Positions 1-7,302 of a DNA stretch of 24,804 bases are shown in pieces. Position numbers and translations under genes: made by a program. Source of the DNA: SHLQ01 sp964445255 (GTDB lineage Bacteria > Actinomycetota > Acidimicrobiia > Acidimicrobiales > SHLQ01); contig CAYUKM010000029.1 of the NCBI GenBank assembly GCA_964445255.1, positions 1-24,804 of the forward strand, read 5' to 3'. The notes beneath the pieces were generated by a model that saw nothing but the letters and a program-made list of their open reading frames with translations, had not been told where the DNA came from and searched no databases. The stretch's first letter is position 1. Each line of letters opens with the position of its first letter.

Positions 1-158
1 AAGGCGGACGCACCCTCGCTGCCTGGCTCATCGCCGAACACCGAAGATTCGCTGTCCATATTGACGACAGGGAGCTCCTGGCTATTGGGCGCATCGTCGC
101 CAAACACCGATCGTCCGGAAAGATCCGGCCAGTCGTCGTTTTCGTTGTCGTTTACCAC
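1..158 (-). CDS. N-terminal fragment of an acidic protein, possibly the leader of phosphatidate cytidylyltransferase
   Basis: An open frame starts at a GTG (158-156) with a GGAGG Shine-Dalgarno six bases upstream (169-165) and runs off the left edge after 52 codons. The visible part is acidic and probably disordered, rich in Asp, Asn, Glu and Ser, and contains two copies of a short motif, SVFGDD and SVFGDE, about 22 residues apart. No catalytic domain is in view. In actinobacteria the gene after frr is usually cdsA, which makes CDP-diacylglycerol for phospholipid synthesis, and some CdsA proteins carry a long hydrophilic N-terminus before the membrane helices. The assignment to cdsA rests on position only. 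The start and frame are well supported; the function is not. Confidence 0.5.
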   Translation of the reverse strand, partial: MVNDNENDDWPDLSGRSVFGDDAPNSQELPVVNMDSESSVFGDEPGSEGASA

Positions 159-203
159 GGACTTCCTCCAGGGACGGACACTAGTTGGCCTAGGGCAAGA
201 TCC

Positions 204-770
204 CTAAACCTCAAGCAGTTCCTTTTCCTTGTCATCGCGGGCTGCGTCGATCGCCGTTTCGTGCGCGCGGGTAGCGTCATCGAGCGTCTTTTCCGCACGC
301 TCAATGGCATCGGAGCCGATGCCGCCTTCTTTTTCGAGATCTTCAAGGTCCTTGCGAGCAGCGCGTCGGAACCCTCGGATACGGCCCTTGCCGTCCTCAG
401 CCATCCCGTTGATCACCTTGACCAGGTCCTTGCGCCGCTCTTCTGTAAGAGGCGGGAATGAGAGGCGCAGGGCACGGCCGTCGTTACTTGGCGACAGGCC
501 GAGGTCGCTGTTGCGGATCGCACGGTCGATCGCCTCAACGTTGGCCGCGTCGTGCGGCGTAATGATGAGCTGGCGTGCTTCGGGCACGGCGAACGTAGCG
601 AGTTCTTGCATACTCATGTCCACGCCATATGCCTCAACCGTGAGCTTCTCGACGAAAGCTGAACTGGCTCGACCAGTGCGGATCGTCGCCATCTCACGCT
701 TCGTATGTGTGACAGCACCGTCCATTTTTTCGTTCGTGTCCTCAATGACGAGGTCAATCATTTCGCTCAC
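204..770 (-). CDS. frr: Ribosome recycling factor
   Basis: This cytosolic factor works with EF-G to split the post-termination ribosome so that subunits can be reused. The 188-residue product has the usual RRF length. It carries the N-terminal helix, the IRTGRAS motif (about residues 31-37), the FPPLTEERRKDL segment that starts the long C-terminal helical part, and the basic helix that follows. The start chosen is a GTG (770-768) four bases after GGAGG; an in-frame ATG three codons later has poorer spacing. The gene lies 30 bases after pyrH and 45 bases before the next frame, as expected for the rpsB-tsf-pyrH-frr cluster. Nothing is unusual. Confidence 0.97.
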   Translation of the reverse strand: MSEMIDLVIEDTNEKMDGAVTHTKREMATIRTGRASSAFVEKLTVEAYGVDMSMQELATFAVPEARQLIITPHDAANVEAIDRAIRNSDLGLSPSNDGRALRLSFPPLTEERRKDLVKVINGMAEDGKGRIRGFRRAARKDLEDLEKEGGIGSDAIERAEKTLDDATRAHETAIDAARDDKEKELLEV

Positions 771-800
771 GGTGCCTCCACGCTCGTGATCTTCCCGGGT

Positions 801-1541
801 TCAGCTATGGACGAGCGTGCCCACAGCTTCTCCTCGTAAGATCTTCTGCACATTTCCCTCGCCCATCAAATCGAACATGACGATCGGAAGGTCATTATCC
901 ATGCACAAACTGATCGCGGTGGAATCCATGGCCTTCAATCCCCTCTGCAAAACCTCGATGTGGGTGACCTCATCGATCTTCGTTGCAGTGGGGTCGAGCT
1001 TGGGATCCGCGGTGTAAATACCGCCGGTTCCCGAGTGGGTTCCCTTCAACACGACGCCTGCTTCGATCTCTACAGCTCGCAGCGCTGCAGTGGTGTCGGT
1101 GGTGAAGAACGGGTTGCCGGTACCACCGGCGAATACGACGACTCGGCCCTTCTCGAGGTGGCGAATCGCCTTGCGACGAATGTATGGCTCGGCGATCTGG
1201 GCCATATGGATGGCAGTCATTACGCGGGTCGGCTGACCTTTGCGTTCAAGACGATCTTGCAGCGCCAGCGAGTTAATGACGGTTGCAAGCATGCCCATGT
1301 AATCGGCCTGGGCACGGTCCATACCGGCGCCAGCTCCTGCGAGACCACGCCAGATGTTGCCACCACCAACAACGACGCCAACGCTCACGTCAAACGCGTC
1401 ACGCACTGCCACGATGTCGTCGGCAATTCTCTGCACCGTGTCTCCGTCGATGCCGTAGGACTCCGGTCCAGCGAAGGCCTCACCAGAGACTTTGAGCAGA
1501 ACCCGGTCCCAACGGGGGGTTTCCTTCGACGATTCAGACAT
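801..1541 (-). CDS. pyrH: UMP kinase
   Basis: UMP kinase phosphorylates UMP to UDP with ATP in pyrimidine nucleotide synthesis. It belongs to the amino-acid-kinase fold and is usually a hexamer regulated by GTP and UTP. The 246-residue product shows the N-terminal LLKVSGEA phosphate-binding strand, the VVVGGGNIWRG glycine loop, the DYMGMLATVINSLALQ helix, and the GGTGNPFFTTDTTAALRA substrate loop. The following segment reads KGTHSGTGGIYTADP, about two residues longer than the common KxTxVDGVYxxDP, a small local oddity. The open frame extends 33 codons upstream into tsf. I chose the internal ATG at 1541-1539 because it follows AGGA at good spacing and gives the family N-terminus. It begins 22 bases after tsf. 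Confidence 0.96.
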   Translation of the reverse strand: MSESSKETPRWDRVLLKVSGEAFAGPESYGIDGDTVQRIADDIVAVRDAFDVSVGVVVGGGNIWRGLAGAGAGMDRAQADYMGMLATVINSLALQDRLERKGQPTRVMTAIHMAQIAEPYIRRKAIRHLEKGRVVVFAGGTGNPFFTTDTTAALRAVEIEAGVVLKGTHSGTGGIYTADPKLDPTATKIDEVTHIEVLQRGLKAMDSTAISLCMDNDLPIVMFDLMGEGNVQKILRGEAVGTLVHS

Positions 1542-1563
1542 AGTGTTCCTTTCGGGAAGGCGT

Positions 1564-2355
1564 TTAGCCTCCCACGTAGGCCTGAGTAAACGAGACGATG
1601 CTGCCACCCTCAAGGCTGTCTTGCACGGATGTCTTGTCACCGTTGAGGCCCTGCTCTAGTAGTACTTGATCGGCGTACCAGGCAGAAAGACGGCCCTCGA
1701 CAATCTTGTCCCATGCCTGCTCAGGCTTGCCCTCCGCCTTTGTGATCTCGAGAAGCGCTTCCTTCTCCTTCTCGGCAGCGGCTGGGTCGACATCGTCACG
1801 TGACAATCCGAGAGGCTTGGCGAATGCGATGTGCAGGGCGACTTCGTGGAGTCGCTCGTTTCCGACGCCGCTACCGACGACGACGACACCGTTGACGCCA
1901 CGCCCGTCCTGCTTATGCAGGTACGTGTCGATAAGTTCGCCGTCACCGGCTTCGACTCGGGTGACCGTTCCAAGCTCGATGTTCTCCTTCTTCGTGATCT
2001 GGAGTTCCTCGATGGCTTCTTGGTGCTTACTGACCGCATCGGGGCCATCGGCGAGAACATCGGCAGCCAGGGCCTCAAGAGCAGCGACAAATTCTTCAGA
2101 CTTCGCGGAGAAGTCGGTTTCGCTCTTGAGGTGCACGAGAGCTGCCGCACCATCGCCTTGAGCGATGGTGACCGCGCCCTGGGCGTTGTCGCGATCGGAA
2201 CGCTTGGCGGCTTTAGCCAAGCCCTTCTCGCGAAGGATCTTGCGAGCCTCTTCGGCGTCGCCTCCGGCATCGGCGAGTGCCTTCTTGGCATCCATCATGC
2301 CGACGCCGGTTGCGTCGCGAAGCGCCTTGATATCGGCTACAGAAATATCAGCCAT
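1564..2355 (-). CDS. tsf: Elongation factor Ts
   Basis: EF-Ts is the nucleotide exchange factor that recycles EF-Tu-GDP. The 263-residue product begins with the UBA-like N-terminal module (IKALRDATGVGMMDAKKALADAGGD, residues about 9-33). It has the ETDFSAKSEEF motif that contacts EF-Tu near residue 80, where many homologues read TDFVARNE, followed by the core domain with a HIAFAKPLGLSRDDV stretch. It ends in a short C-terminal helix region. It lies 45 bases downstream of rpsB, the near-universal pairing, and 22 bases upstream of pyrH. A GAGGA is present about 12 bases before the ATG, slightly further than ideal. An ordinary gene. Confidence 0.97.
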   Translation of the reverse strand: MADISVADIKALRDATGVGMMDAKKALADAGGDAEEARKILREKGLAKAAKRSDRDNAQGAVTIAQGDGAAALVHLKSETDFSAKSEEFVAALEALAADVLADGPDAVSKHQEAIEELQITKKENIELGTVTRVEAGDGELIDTYLHKQDGRGVNGVVVVGSGVGNERLHEVALHIAFAKPLGLSRDDVDPAAAEKEKEALLEITKAEGKPEQAWDKIVEGRLSAWYADQVLLEQGLNGDKTSVQDSLEGGSIVSFTQAYVGG

Positions 2356-2400
2356 GGTTACGTGTGGTCCTCTTCTCGAATGTGGTGATCTTGTAAGTGA

Positions 2401-3645
2401 TTACTTGCCAGCTTCGCTGAAACCAGCGGCCGTTGCGGCCTCAGGGGTGGCGAACCACACCTCGGCAACTGTGCCTTCGTACCAGCGGCCGTCTGGCTGG
2501 TGGAACTTCATCGAGTCGGCGTTGCCCTTGATTGGGAAACCAGCGGGCATCGTGCCATCCTCGAGCGGACCGTGGCTACCGTCGCCGTATGGGGCGGCGC
2601 CAGCGGCAGCAGCTGGAGCTTCTTCAGCTGCCGCTTCAGCGGCCGCAACTTCCGCTGGGGCCTCTTCGGCTGGCGCTTCAGCGGCTGTTTCTTCGGCCGG
2701 AGCTTCTGCAGGAGCGGCTCCTTCAGCAGCAGCAGCTGCAACGGGTGCTGCCTCCTCGGCAGGTACCTCGGCTTCCTCAGCTGGAGCGGCTTCGTCGGCT
2801 TCCTTCTCCGCTGCGATACGAGCCTCACGCTCTGCAGCGGCAGCCGCTGCCTCTTGTTGGGCTTGTGCTTGGGCAGCAACGTGAGCTGCCTCTTCTTCTG
2901 GGCTGCGTTCCTGTGGCGCAGCTTCGGCTTCGGCTGCGCCGGCCATCTCGGCTTTCTTGGCTCGGATGAAGCGGCCTTCGAGCACGGCGTCAGAGATGAC
3001 GCGGCTCATGAGCTCGCCAGCGCGGATCGCATCGTCATTTCCTGGAATGACGTAGTCAACCAGGTCAGGGTCGCAGTTGGTGTCGACCACTGCGACGAGT
3101 GGGAGACCAAGCTTGTTCGCTTCGGTGACTGCAGTGTGCTCCAACTTGGTGTCGAGAACAAAGACTGCATCCGGAGCCTTCTTGAGCATCTGAATTCCGC
3201 CCAGGTTACGTTCGAGCTTCGCAAGCTCTCGCGTGATCATCAAGGCTTCCTTCTTCGGCATCGCATCCAGCTCACCCGAGTCGCGCATGCGCTGATATTC
3301 CTTCATCTTGTCGACGCGCTTTTGGATCGTCTGGAAGTTCGTCAACATGCCACCGAGCCAACGTTGGTTGACGTAGGGCATGCCGCTCTTCTCGGCGTAC
3401 GCCTGAATTGAATCCTGAGCCTGACGCTTGGTACCTACAAAGAGGATGGTGCCGCCGTTGGCCGTGAGATCACGGACATAGGTGTAAGCGTCTTCGAGAC
3501 GGTTGAGCGTTTCGTTGAGGTCGATGATGTATATGCCGTTGCGCTCACCGTGGATGAATCGCTTCATCTTCGGGTTCCAACGACGGGTCTGATGACCGAA
3601 GTGGACGCCCGCGTCGAGCAACTGCTTCATCGTGATAACTGCCAT
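2401..3645 (-). CDS. rpsB: Ribosomal protein S2 with long Ala/Glu-rich linker and extra C-terminal module
   Basis: S2 is a late-assembling protein of the 30S subunit. Residues 1 to about 228 are a normal S2: LLDAGVHFGHQTRRWNPKM at the start, the coiled-coil arm, RWLGGMLTNFQTI, and the VVDTNCDPDLVDYVIPGNDDA segment. The protein is 414 residues, far longer than the usual 230-300. Residues about 229-350 are a low-complexity tail made of Ala, Glu and Pro with repeated APAEEA-type units. Residues about 352-414 form a compact module with a GFPIKGNADSM motif, an FHQPDGRWY segment and AEVWFATPEAATAAGF. I recall similar short modules at the C-termini of other actinobacterial proteins, and the layout resembles an Ada-type zinc motif without the cysteines. 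AGGAAGG precedes the ATG by seven bases. The S2 call is certain; the function of the tail is unknown. Confidence 0.97.
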   Translation of the reverse strand: MAVITMKQLLDAGVHFGHQTRRWNPKMKRFIHGERNGIYIIDLNETLNRLEDAYTYVRDLTANGGTILFVGTKRQAQDSIQAYAEKSGMPYVNQRWLGGMLTNFQTIQKRVDKMKEYQRMRDSGELDAMPKKEALMITRELAKLERNLGGIQMLKKAPDAVFVLDTKLEHTAVTEANKLGLPLVAVVDTNCDPDLVDYVIPGNDDAIRAGELMSRVISDAVLEGRFIRAKKAEMAGAAEAEAAPQERSPEEEAAHVAAQAQAQQEAAAAAAEREARIAAEKEADEAAPAEEAEVPAEEAAPVAAAAAEGAAPAEAPAEETAAEAPAEEAPAEVAAAEAAAEEAPAAAAGAAPYGDGSHGPLEDGTMPAGFPIKGNADSMKFHQPDGRWYEGTVAEVWFATPEAATAAGFSEAGK

Positions 3646-3728
3646 GGTTACGCCTTCCTGCGGTTTCGATGGACCGACGCTCCGGCGCTTTCAGCGACCG
3701 CAGAGGAGCTTCGGGGTTTCACTCACCA

Positions 3729-3763
3729 ACCGTGTGGCCACGGTCGTCGGGCAGACTTTGCCC
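3729..3763 (-). promoter_or_regulatory. Two small hairpins in the rpsB leader
   Basis: The 156-base spacer between the M23-like gene and rpsB can form two adjacent stem-loops in the minus-strand transcript: gggca/tgccc (3749-3753 with 3759-3763, 5-base loop), then accgtg/cacggt (3729-3734 with 3739-3744, 4-base loop). Ribosomal protein S2 leaders are autoregulatory in several bacterial groups, so this may be a leader element, or simply the 3' end of the upstream message. No U-tract follows, which argues against a simple terminator. I could not identify a promoter in the spacer with confidence. Confidence 0.25.
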
Positions 3764-3801
3764 ACCGGTCACCATATCGGCTCGCTATGGAGAATCCGAG
3801 T

Positions 3802-4323
3802 TCAGGGGACTAAGCGCACTCGCGTCTCGTAGCGTTGAAATAGCGACTCGGGATCAATGTAGATGCCGTTTCGTCGGGCGCTGAAATGTAGCCGGTCGCC
3901 AGCAACTCCGAGGGGCTGGCCTTGCAGCACCGAATCTCCCGCCGAAACCAAGATCTGATCGAGGAACCCGACGGTGGTGCGAAGCGACGAGTCGTGTTCG
4001 ACGGTAACGAAGAGGTTGCCAGCCACTGATCCCGCGAAGGTGACGACTCCGGGGGCTGATGCTCGGACCGTCAGCCCTGTCGTCGGGCCGTACTCGATCC
4101 CCCTGTTTCCAGGCAGCCAGGGTTCGGGCGGGGGCCGAAACGGGTCGGTCACGGGCGCGACGATCGGCGGTTCGTGTGTTTCAGGCACCGATGGTTGAGA
4201 GACGAAGGTGCCGCCATTGGCTGACCGGACAGCTGCACCTACGGCGATGACCGGGGTAAGCGCAAGACACAACGACGCGACAATAAATAGCGCCATTCGG
4301 CGCACTGATAAAGACATTCCCAC
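3802..4323 (-). CDS. Secreted M23 (LytM-like) protein with altered zinc ligands
   Basis: The 173-residue product has an N-terminal signal sequence (basic VRR, then a hydrophobic run at about residues 10-28 ending near VGAAVRS), a Pro-rich linker, and a C-terminal LytM/M23 beta-domain (APGVVTFAGSVAGNLFVTVEHDSSLRTT, then SAGDSVLQGQPLG). It should act outside the membrane on or near peptidoglycan. Active M23 endopeptidases bind zinc through HxxxD and HxH. Here the first motif reads NRGIE instead of HRGID, and the last reads RLHF instead of HLHF, so three of the four ligand positions differ. I infer a non-catalytic or weakly active protein, as with LytM regulators such as EnvC. The start is GTG (4323) or ATG (4317) after AGGAG. 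An M23 gene between whiG and rpsB is common in actinobacteria. Confidence 0.85.
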   Translation of the reverse strand: MGMSLSVRRMALFIVASLCLALTPVIAVGAAVRSANGGTFVSQPSVPETHEPPIVAPVTDPFRPPPEPWLPGNRGIEYGPTTGLTVRASAPGVVTFAGSVAGNLFVTVEHDSSLRTTVGFLDQILVSAGDSVLQGQPLGVAGDRLHFSARRNGIYIDPESLFQRYETRVRLVP

Positions 4324-4381
4324 GCATCTCCTAAGCGAGGTAGAAGGCGGGGGAAGTACGTCAGAAATCTAGACCGACGAG

Positions 4382-4427
4382 GACCCGTTGAAAAGCCCCA
4401 AAATGCCCAGGCGGGATTCGACGGGTC
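4382..4427 (-). terminator. Stem-loop at the 3' end of the sigma factor gene
   Basis: Positions 4382-4392 pair with 4417-4427 to give an 11-bp stem with one G-T/U mismatch position and a 24-base loop; it includes the last base of the sigma factor stop codon. No T-rich tract follows on the minus strand, so it may slow or attenuate transcription into the M23-like gene, or protect the mRNA end, rather than act as a strict terminator. Confidence 0.3.
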
Positions 4428-5206
4428 TATGCGGTCGTGTATTCGGCAGCGGAAAGCCGTGAACGCAAGCGGAGAACCGACTTGGTGTGGATCTGGCACA
4501 CGCGACTCTCGGTGACACCGAGGACCTCGCCGATCTCGGCCAAGGTCAAACCTTCGTAGTAGTAGAGGGTGAGTACCGTCTTTTCGCGTTCGCTCATCGA
4601 GTTGATCGACTCGGCAAGAAGCTGTCGCATCTCCTCTACTTCGAACGAACCGACAGGGCCAGCTCCCTTGTCTGGGATGGTGTCGCCCAAGGTCATCGAG
4701 TCGCCGCGTTCGGCACCCGACAACATCTCATCGAGAGCAACGACGCCCACGAAGGAAATCTTGCTCAGCATCGTCTCGAGATCGCCGGTGGTGATCTCGA
4801 GGGCGTCAGCGAGTTCTTCATCGCTAGGCGCACGACCAAGCTTTGCTTCAAGCTTTGCGTTCGCTTGTTCGATTCGCTTGGCCTTGGTTCGCACCGAGCG
4901 TGGAACCCAGTCCATCGAACGCAGCTCGTCGAGCATGGCGCCCTTAATACGCGAGATTGCATAGGTCTCGAACTTGTAACCGCGCTCGGGGTCGAACTTG
5001 TCGATGGCGTCGATGAGGCCAAAGATGCCGTACGAAACAAGATCAGCTTGTTCCACGTTCTGCGGAAGGCCTGCAGCCACACGACTAGCCACGTACTTCA
5101 CCAGTGGTGAGTAGTGAACGATCAGCTGATCGCGAGTCTCGCGTCCGGGATTTTCGGTATAACGATCCCAGAGGCCGACTGCACGTTCTCGTTCTTGTTC
5201 ATCCAC
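4427..5206 (-). CDS. whiG: FliA/WhiG-family RNA polymerase sigma factor
   Basis: This alternative sigma factor directs RNA polymerase to its own promoter class. The 259-residue product is full length. It has region 2 (residues about 25-106, with DLVSYGIFGLIDAIDKFDP and KFETYAISRIKGAMLDELRSMDWVPRSVR), region 3 (about 107-160), and region 4 with a helix-turn-helix (about 204-248, LTLAEIGEVLGVTESRVCQIH). In Streptomyces the gene at this position, WhiG, controls sporulation; in motile actinobacteria the relative FliA controls flagellar genes. No flagellar or sporulation gene is visible here, so the regulon is unknown. The start is a GTG (5206-5204) with GGAG about 11 bases upstream. It follows xerC by 32 bases. 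The family is sure; the choice of name between whiG and fliA is by gene neighbourhood. Confidence 0.9.
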   Translation of the reverse strand: MDEQERERAVGLWDRYTENPGRETRDQLIVHYSPLVKYVASRVAAGLPQNVEQADLVSYGIFGLIDAIDKFDPERGYKFETYAISRIKGAMLDELRSMDWVPRSVRTKAKRIEQANAKLEAKLGRAPSDEELADALEITTGDLETMLSKISFVGVVALDEMLSGAERGDSMTLGDTIPDKGAGPVGSFEVEEMRQLLAESINSMSEREKTVLTLYYYEGLTLAEIGEVLGVTESRVCQIHTKSVLRLRSRLSAAEYTTA

Positions 5207-5238
5207 GATTCGCGGTGCTCCGATTTCCTACACGCACG

Positions 5239-6111
5239 TTAGGCCCGAGGATGACTCGACCGATGCACCCGCTGTAAGCGTTCTTTGCTTACGTGCGTGT
5301 ATATCTGAGTGGTCGAGAGATCAGCATGACCCAACAGCTCCTGTACGGTACGGAGATCGGCACCTCCGTCTAAAAGATGAGTCGCAAACGTGTGTCTAAG
5401 CGCATGTGGATGGGTCGGTGCGGGTGCCCGTCGGTCCAGAATTCGACGGACATCGCGTGGTGTTAGCGGGTTTTTCCGTTGGTTTTTGAACAACGGCTCA
5501 CCGCTTTTGTTCGACGGAACCGATTCGAGAAAGCGCCGTAGGGCGGTGACAGCCGGTGCGCTCAGCGGGACGATTCGTTCTTTGTTGCCCTTTCCCCACA
5601 CGCGAATGGTTCCTGCCTGCAGATCTATCGCTTCGGAGGTAAGCGAGCACACCTCGCTGACCCGCAGACCTGAGCCGTAGAGCAACTCGACGACCGCGTC
5701 GTCACGCCGGCGACGCGGACTATCCGGATCGTCGTCCAGCCGAATATTGGAGGAGTCGCCTAACAACTTGGCCAGGTCGTCATCGCCCACCACCGAGGGG
5801 AGTCGAGACCCCGACGACGGCGTTGAGAGTCCAACGGTTGGATCGGCATCAATGTGGCCGCGGATCCGTGACCACTCGAAGAACCGTCGAAGCGAACTCA
5901 TCTTGCGGGCGATTGTGCGACGGGCGTACTGCGCTTGGTCAAGGTGTCCGAGGTACCGCCGAACATGGCGTCGATCTACCGCGCCGATGTCTCCCACACC
6001 GAGTTCGGCACTCCACGAGACGAAGGCATTGACGTCGCGCCGGTACACGGCAGCGGTTGATTCACCGACGCCGTGAAGGGACGACACGAATGCGGGGACC
6101 AGCAATTCCAC
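5239..6111 (-). CDS. xerC: Tyrosine recombinase XerC
   Basis: XerC, with XerD, resolves chromosome dimers at dif during division. The 290-residue product has the N-terminal SAM-like core-binding domain (residues about 1-90) and the catalytic domain. All catalytic positions are seen: Arg150 in GLRVSE, Lys174 in GKGNKER, His236 and Arg239 in HALRH, His262 in LGHADLST, and the nucleophile Tyr271 in TQIYTHV. The spacing Arg-Lys of 24 and His-Tyr of 9 matches XerC/XerD. The dprA-xerC-whiG order is typical of actinobacteria and supports XerC over an integrase. The start is a GTG (6111) with no good Shine-Dalgarno, so it is less certain than the rest of the gene. Confidence 0.93.
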   Translation of the reverse strand: MELLVPAFVSSLHGVGESTAAVYRRDVNAFVSWSAELGVGDIGAVDRRHVRRYLGHLDQAQYARRTIARKMSSLRRFFEWSRIRGHIDADPTVGLSTPSSGSRLPSVVGDDDLAKLLGDSSNIRLDDDPDSPRRRRDDAVVELLYGSGLRVSEVCSLTSEAIDLQAGTIRVWGKGNKERIVPLSAPAVTALRRFLESVPSNKSGEPLFKNQRKNPLTPRDVRRILDRRAPAPTHPHALRHTFATHLLDGGADLRTVQELLGHADLSTTQIYTHVSKERLQRVHRSSHPRA

Positions 6112-6183
6112 CCGTACGACGCTAGTCGGCGCCAGCCTCTAGGTATCGCACCCGCGTAGGAAGCCCTAGGCCAGCGGACTTAG

Positions 6184-7302
6184 TTACCGCACCCGTTCGA
6201 TCCATGGCCCCTTCCGTTCGACGAAACCACGCAAACACAACTGCTCGATCTCTCCCGCCAGTTCGGCCGTCGTCAACGAGACCCGAAGACATAGTTGTTC
6301 GAAGAGCAGCGGTGTCCATCCGAGAGCGTTGAGCACGCTTGAATGCGTAGCGTCGGTACTTGATGTGTCGACCACGGCCGGTGCCGAGAAGCCGATCATG
6401 GCGAAGATGTCGTCCACGGTCAATATCGGTACGGCGCCGTCGACGAGCAGTTGGTTGGTCCCGGCGGCAGCCGCGGAAGTGATCGGTCCAGGCACCGCAC
6501 CAACCGCCACGTCACGCAACTGCGCCTCGTCGACGGTCAGCAATGATCCACCTCGAGCGTGGGACTCGATCACCACAACCGCGTCCGATAGCGCAGCAAT
6601 GATTCGGTTGCGGGCAGGAAATCGCCAGGGTGCTGGCGGTATACCCGGCGGGGTTTCGCTGAGCAGCGCCCCCGCCTCGGCCACTCGCTCCCAGAGATGG
6701 CGATTGCGGCGCGGGTAAACCACGTCAAGGCCGCTACCAACGACTCCGATCGCCGCACCGGCAGATTCACTGGTGAGCGCTCCGTTGTGGGCTGCGGCGT
6801 CGATTCCTAGCGCTAGACCAGACACCACCGCGATCCCGGCATCAGCCAATGCTTGGCCGAACTCGAACGCGCAACGCTGCCCGTAGGCGGTGCAGGTTCG
6901 GGTTCCGACGATTCCCACGGTTGGGCGGTCGGGGAGTGTCCCGCGCCGATAGATGATCCGGGGGCGATGGATATCGTCCAGCAGTCGGGTTGGATACCCG
7001 GGGTCTCCGGGGATGACAGCGCTGATTCCTAGTTGGTTCATCGCAGCCCAGCGATCGCCAACATTGAACGAGCGCGCCGCTGATCGCCAGTCCTCGATGA
7101 TCTGGGCGGCGGTATTGGGCAGACGGAGCGATGCATCGTTGCAGATCCGCTCCCACCCCGACCGAACGCCACCTTCTCGTTCGACCAACGCATCGAGGCG
7201 TCGAGGGCCCATCTTCGGAAGCGATAGCAAAGCCGTCGTCCACGCCGCGTCAGGTAACTCCTCAAGGTCATCGTGTGAGGCAACGTTGAGCGCCGCGTTC
7301 AT
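6184..7302 (-). CDS. dprA: DNA processing protein DprA
   Basis: DprA binds incoming single-stranded DNA during transformation and loads RecA. The 372-residue product has an N-terminal helical region with PKMGPRRLDALVE, then the Rossmann-like DprA core: VGIVGTRTCTAYG, SGLALGIDAAAH, FPARNRIIAALSDAVVVIES and GSLLTVDEA. It ends in a small winged-helix-like tail (ELAGEIEQLCLRGFVER). The open frame extends 15 codons further up, but I chose the ATG at 7302-7300 because it overlaps the comM stop by ATGA and follows GGAG by seven bases. The overlap implies translational coupling with comM. Whether the cell is competent cannot be told from these two genes, since both are widespread. Confidence 0.95.
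   Translation of the reverse strand: MNAALNVASHDDLEELPDAAWTTALLSLPKMGPRRLDALVEREGGVRSGWERICNDASLRLPNTAAQIIEDWRSAARSFNVGDRWAAMNQLGISAVIPGDPGYPTRLLDDIHRPRIIYRRGTLPDRPTVGIVGTRTCTAYGQRCAFEFGQALADAGIAVVSGLALGIDAAAHNGALTSESAGAAIGVVGSGLDVVYPRRNRHLWERVAEAGALLSETPPGIPPAPWRFPARNRIIAALSDAVVVIESHARGGSLLTVDEAQLRDVAVGAVPGPITSAAAAGTNQLLVDGAVPILTVDDIFAMIGFSAPAVVDTSSTDATHSSVLNALGWTPLLFEQLCLRVSLTTAELAGEIEQLCLRGFVERKGPWIERVR

Noticed and set aside
2165..3411. Long plus-strand frames opposite tsf and rpsB
   Set aside because: Their composition (Ala, Ser and Gly runs) mirrors the Ala/Glu/Pro-rich rpsB tail on the other strand; they are high-GC shadows without motifs.
5239..6111. Tyrosine recombinase as an integrase marking a mobile element
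   Set aside because: Its place between dprA and whiG, its length and its catalytic spacing fit chromosomal XerC; no att-like repeats or phage genes are near.
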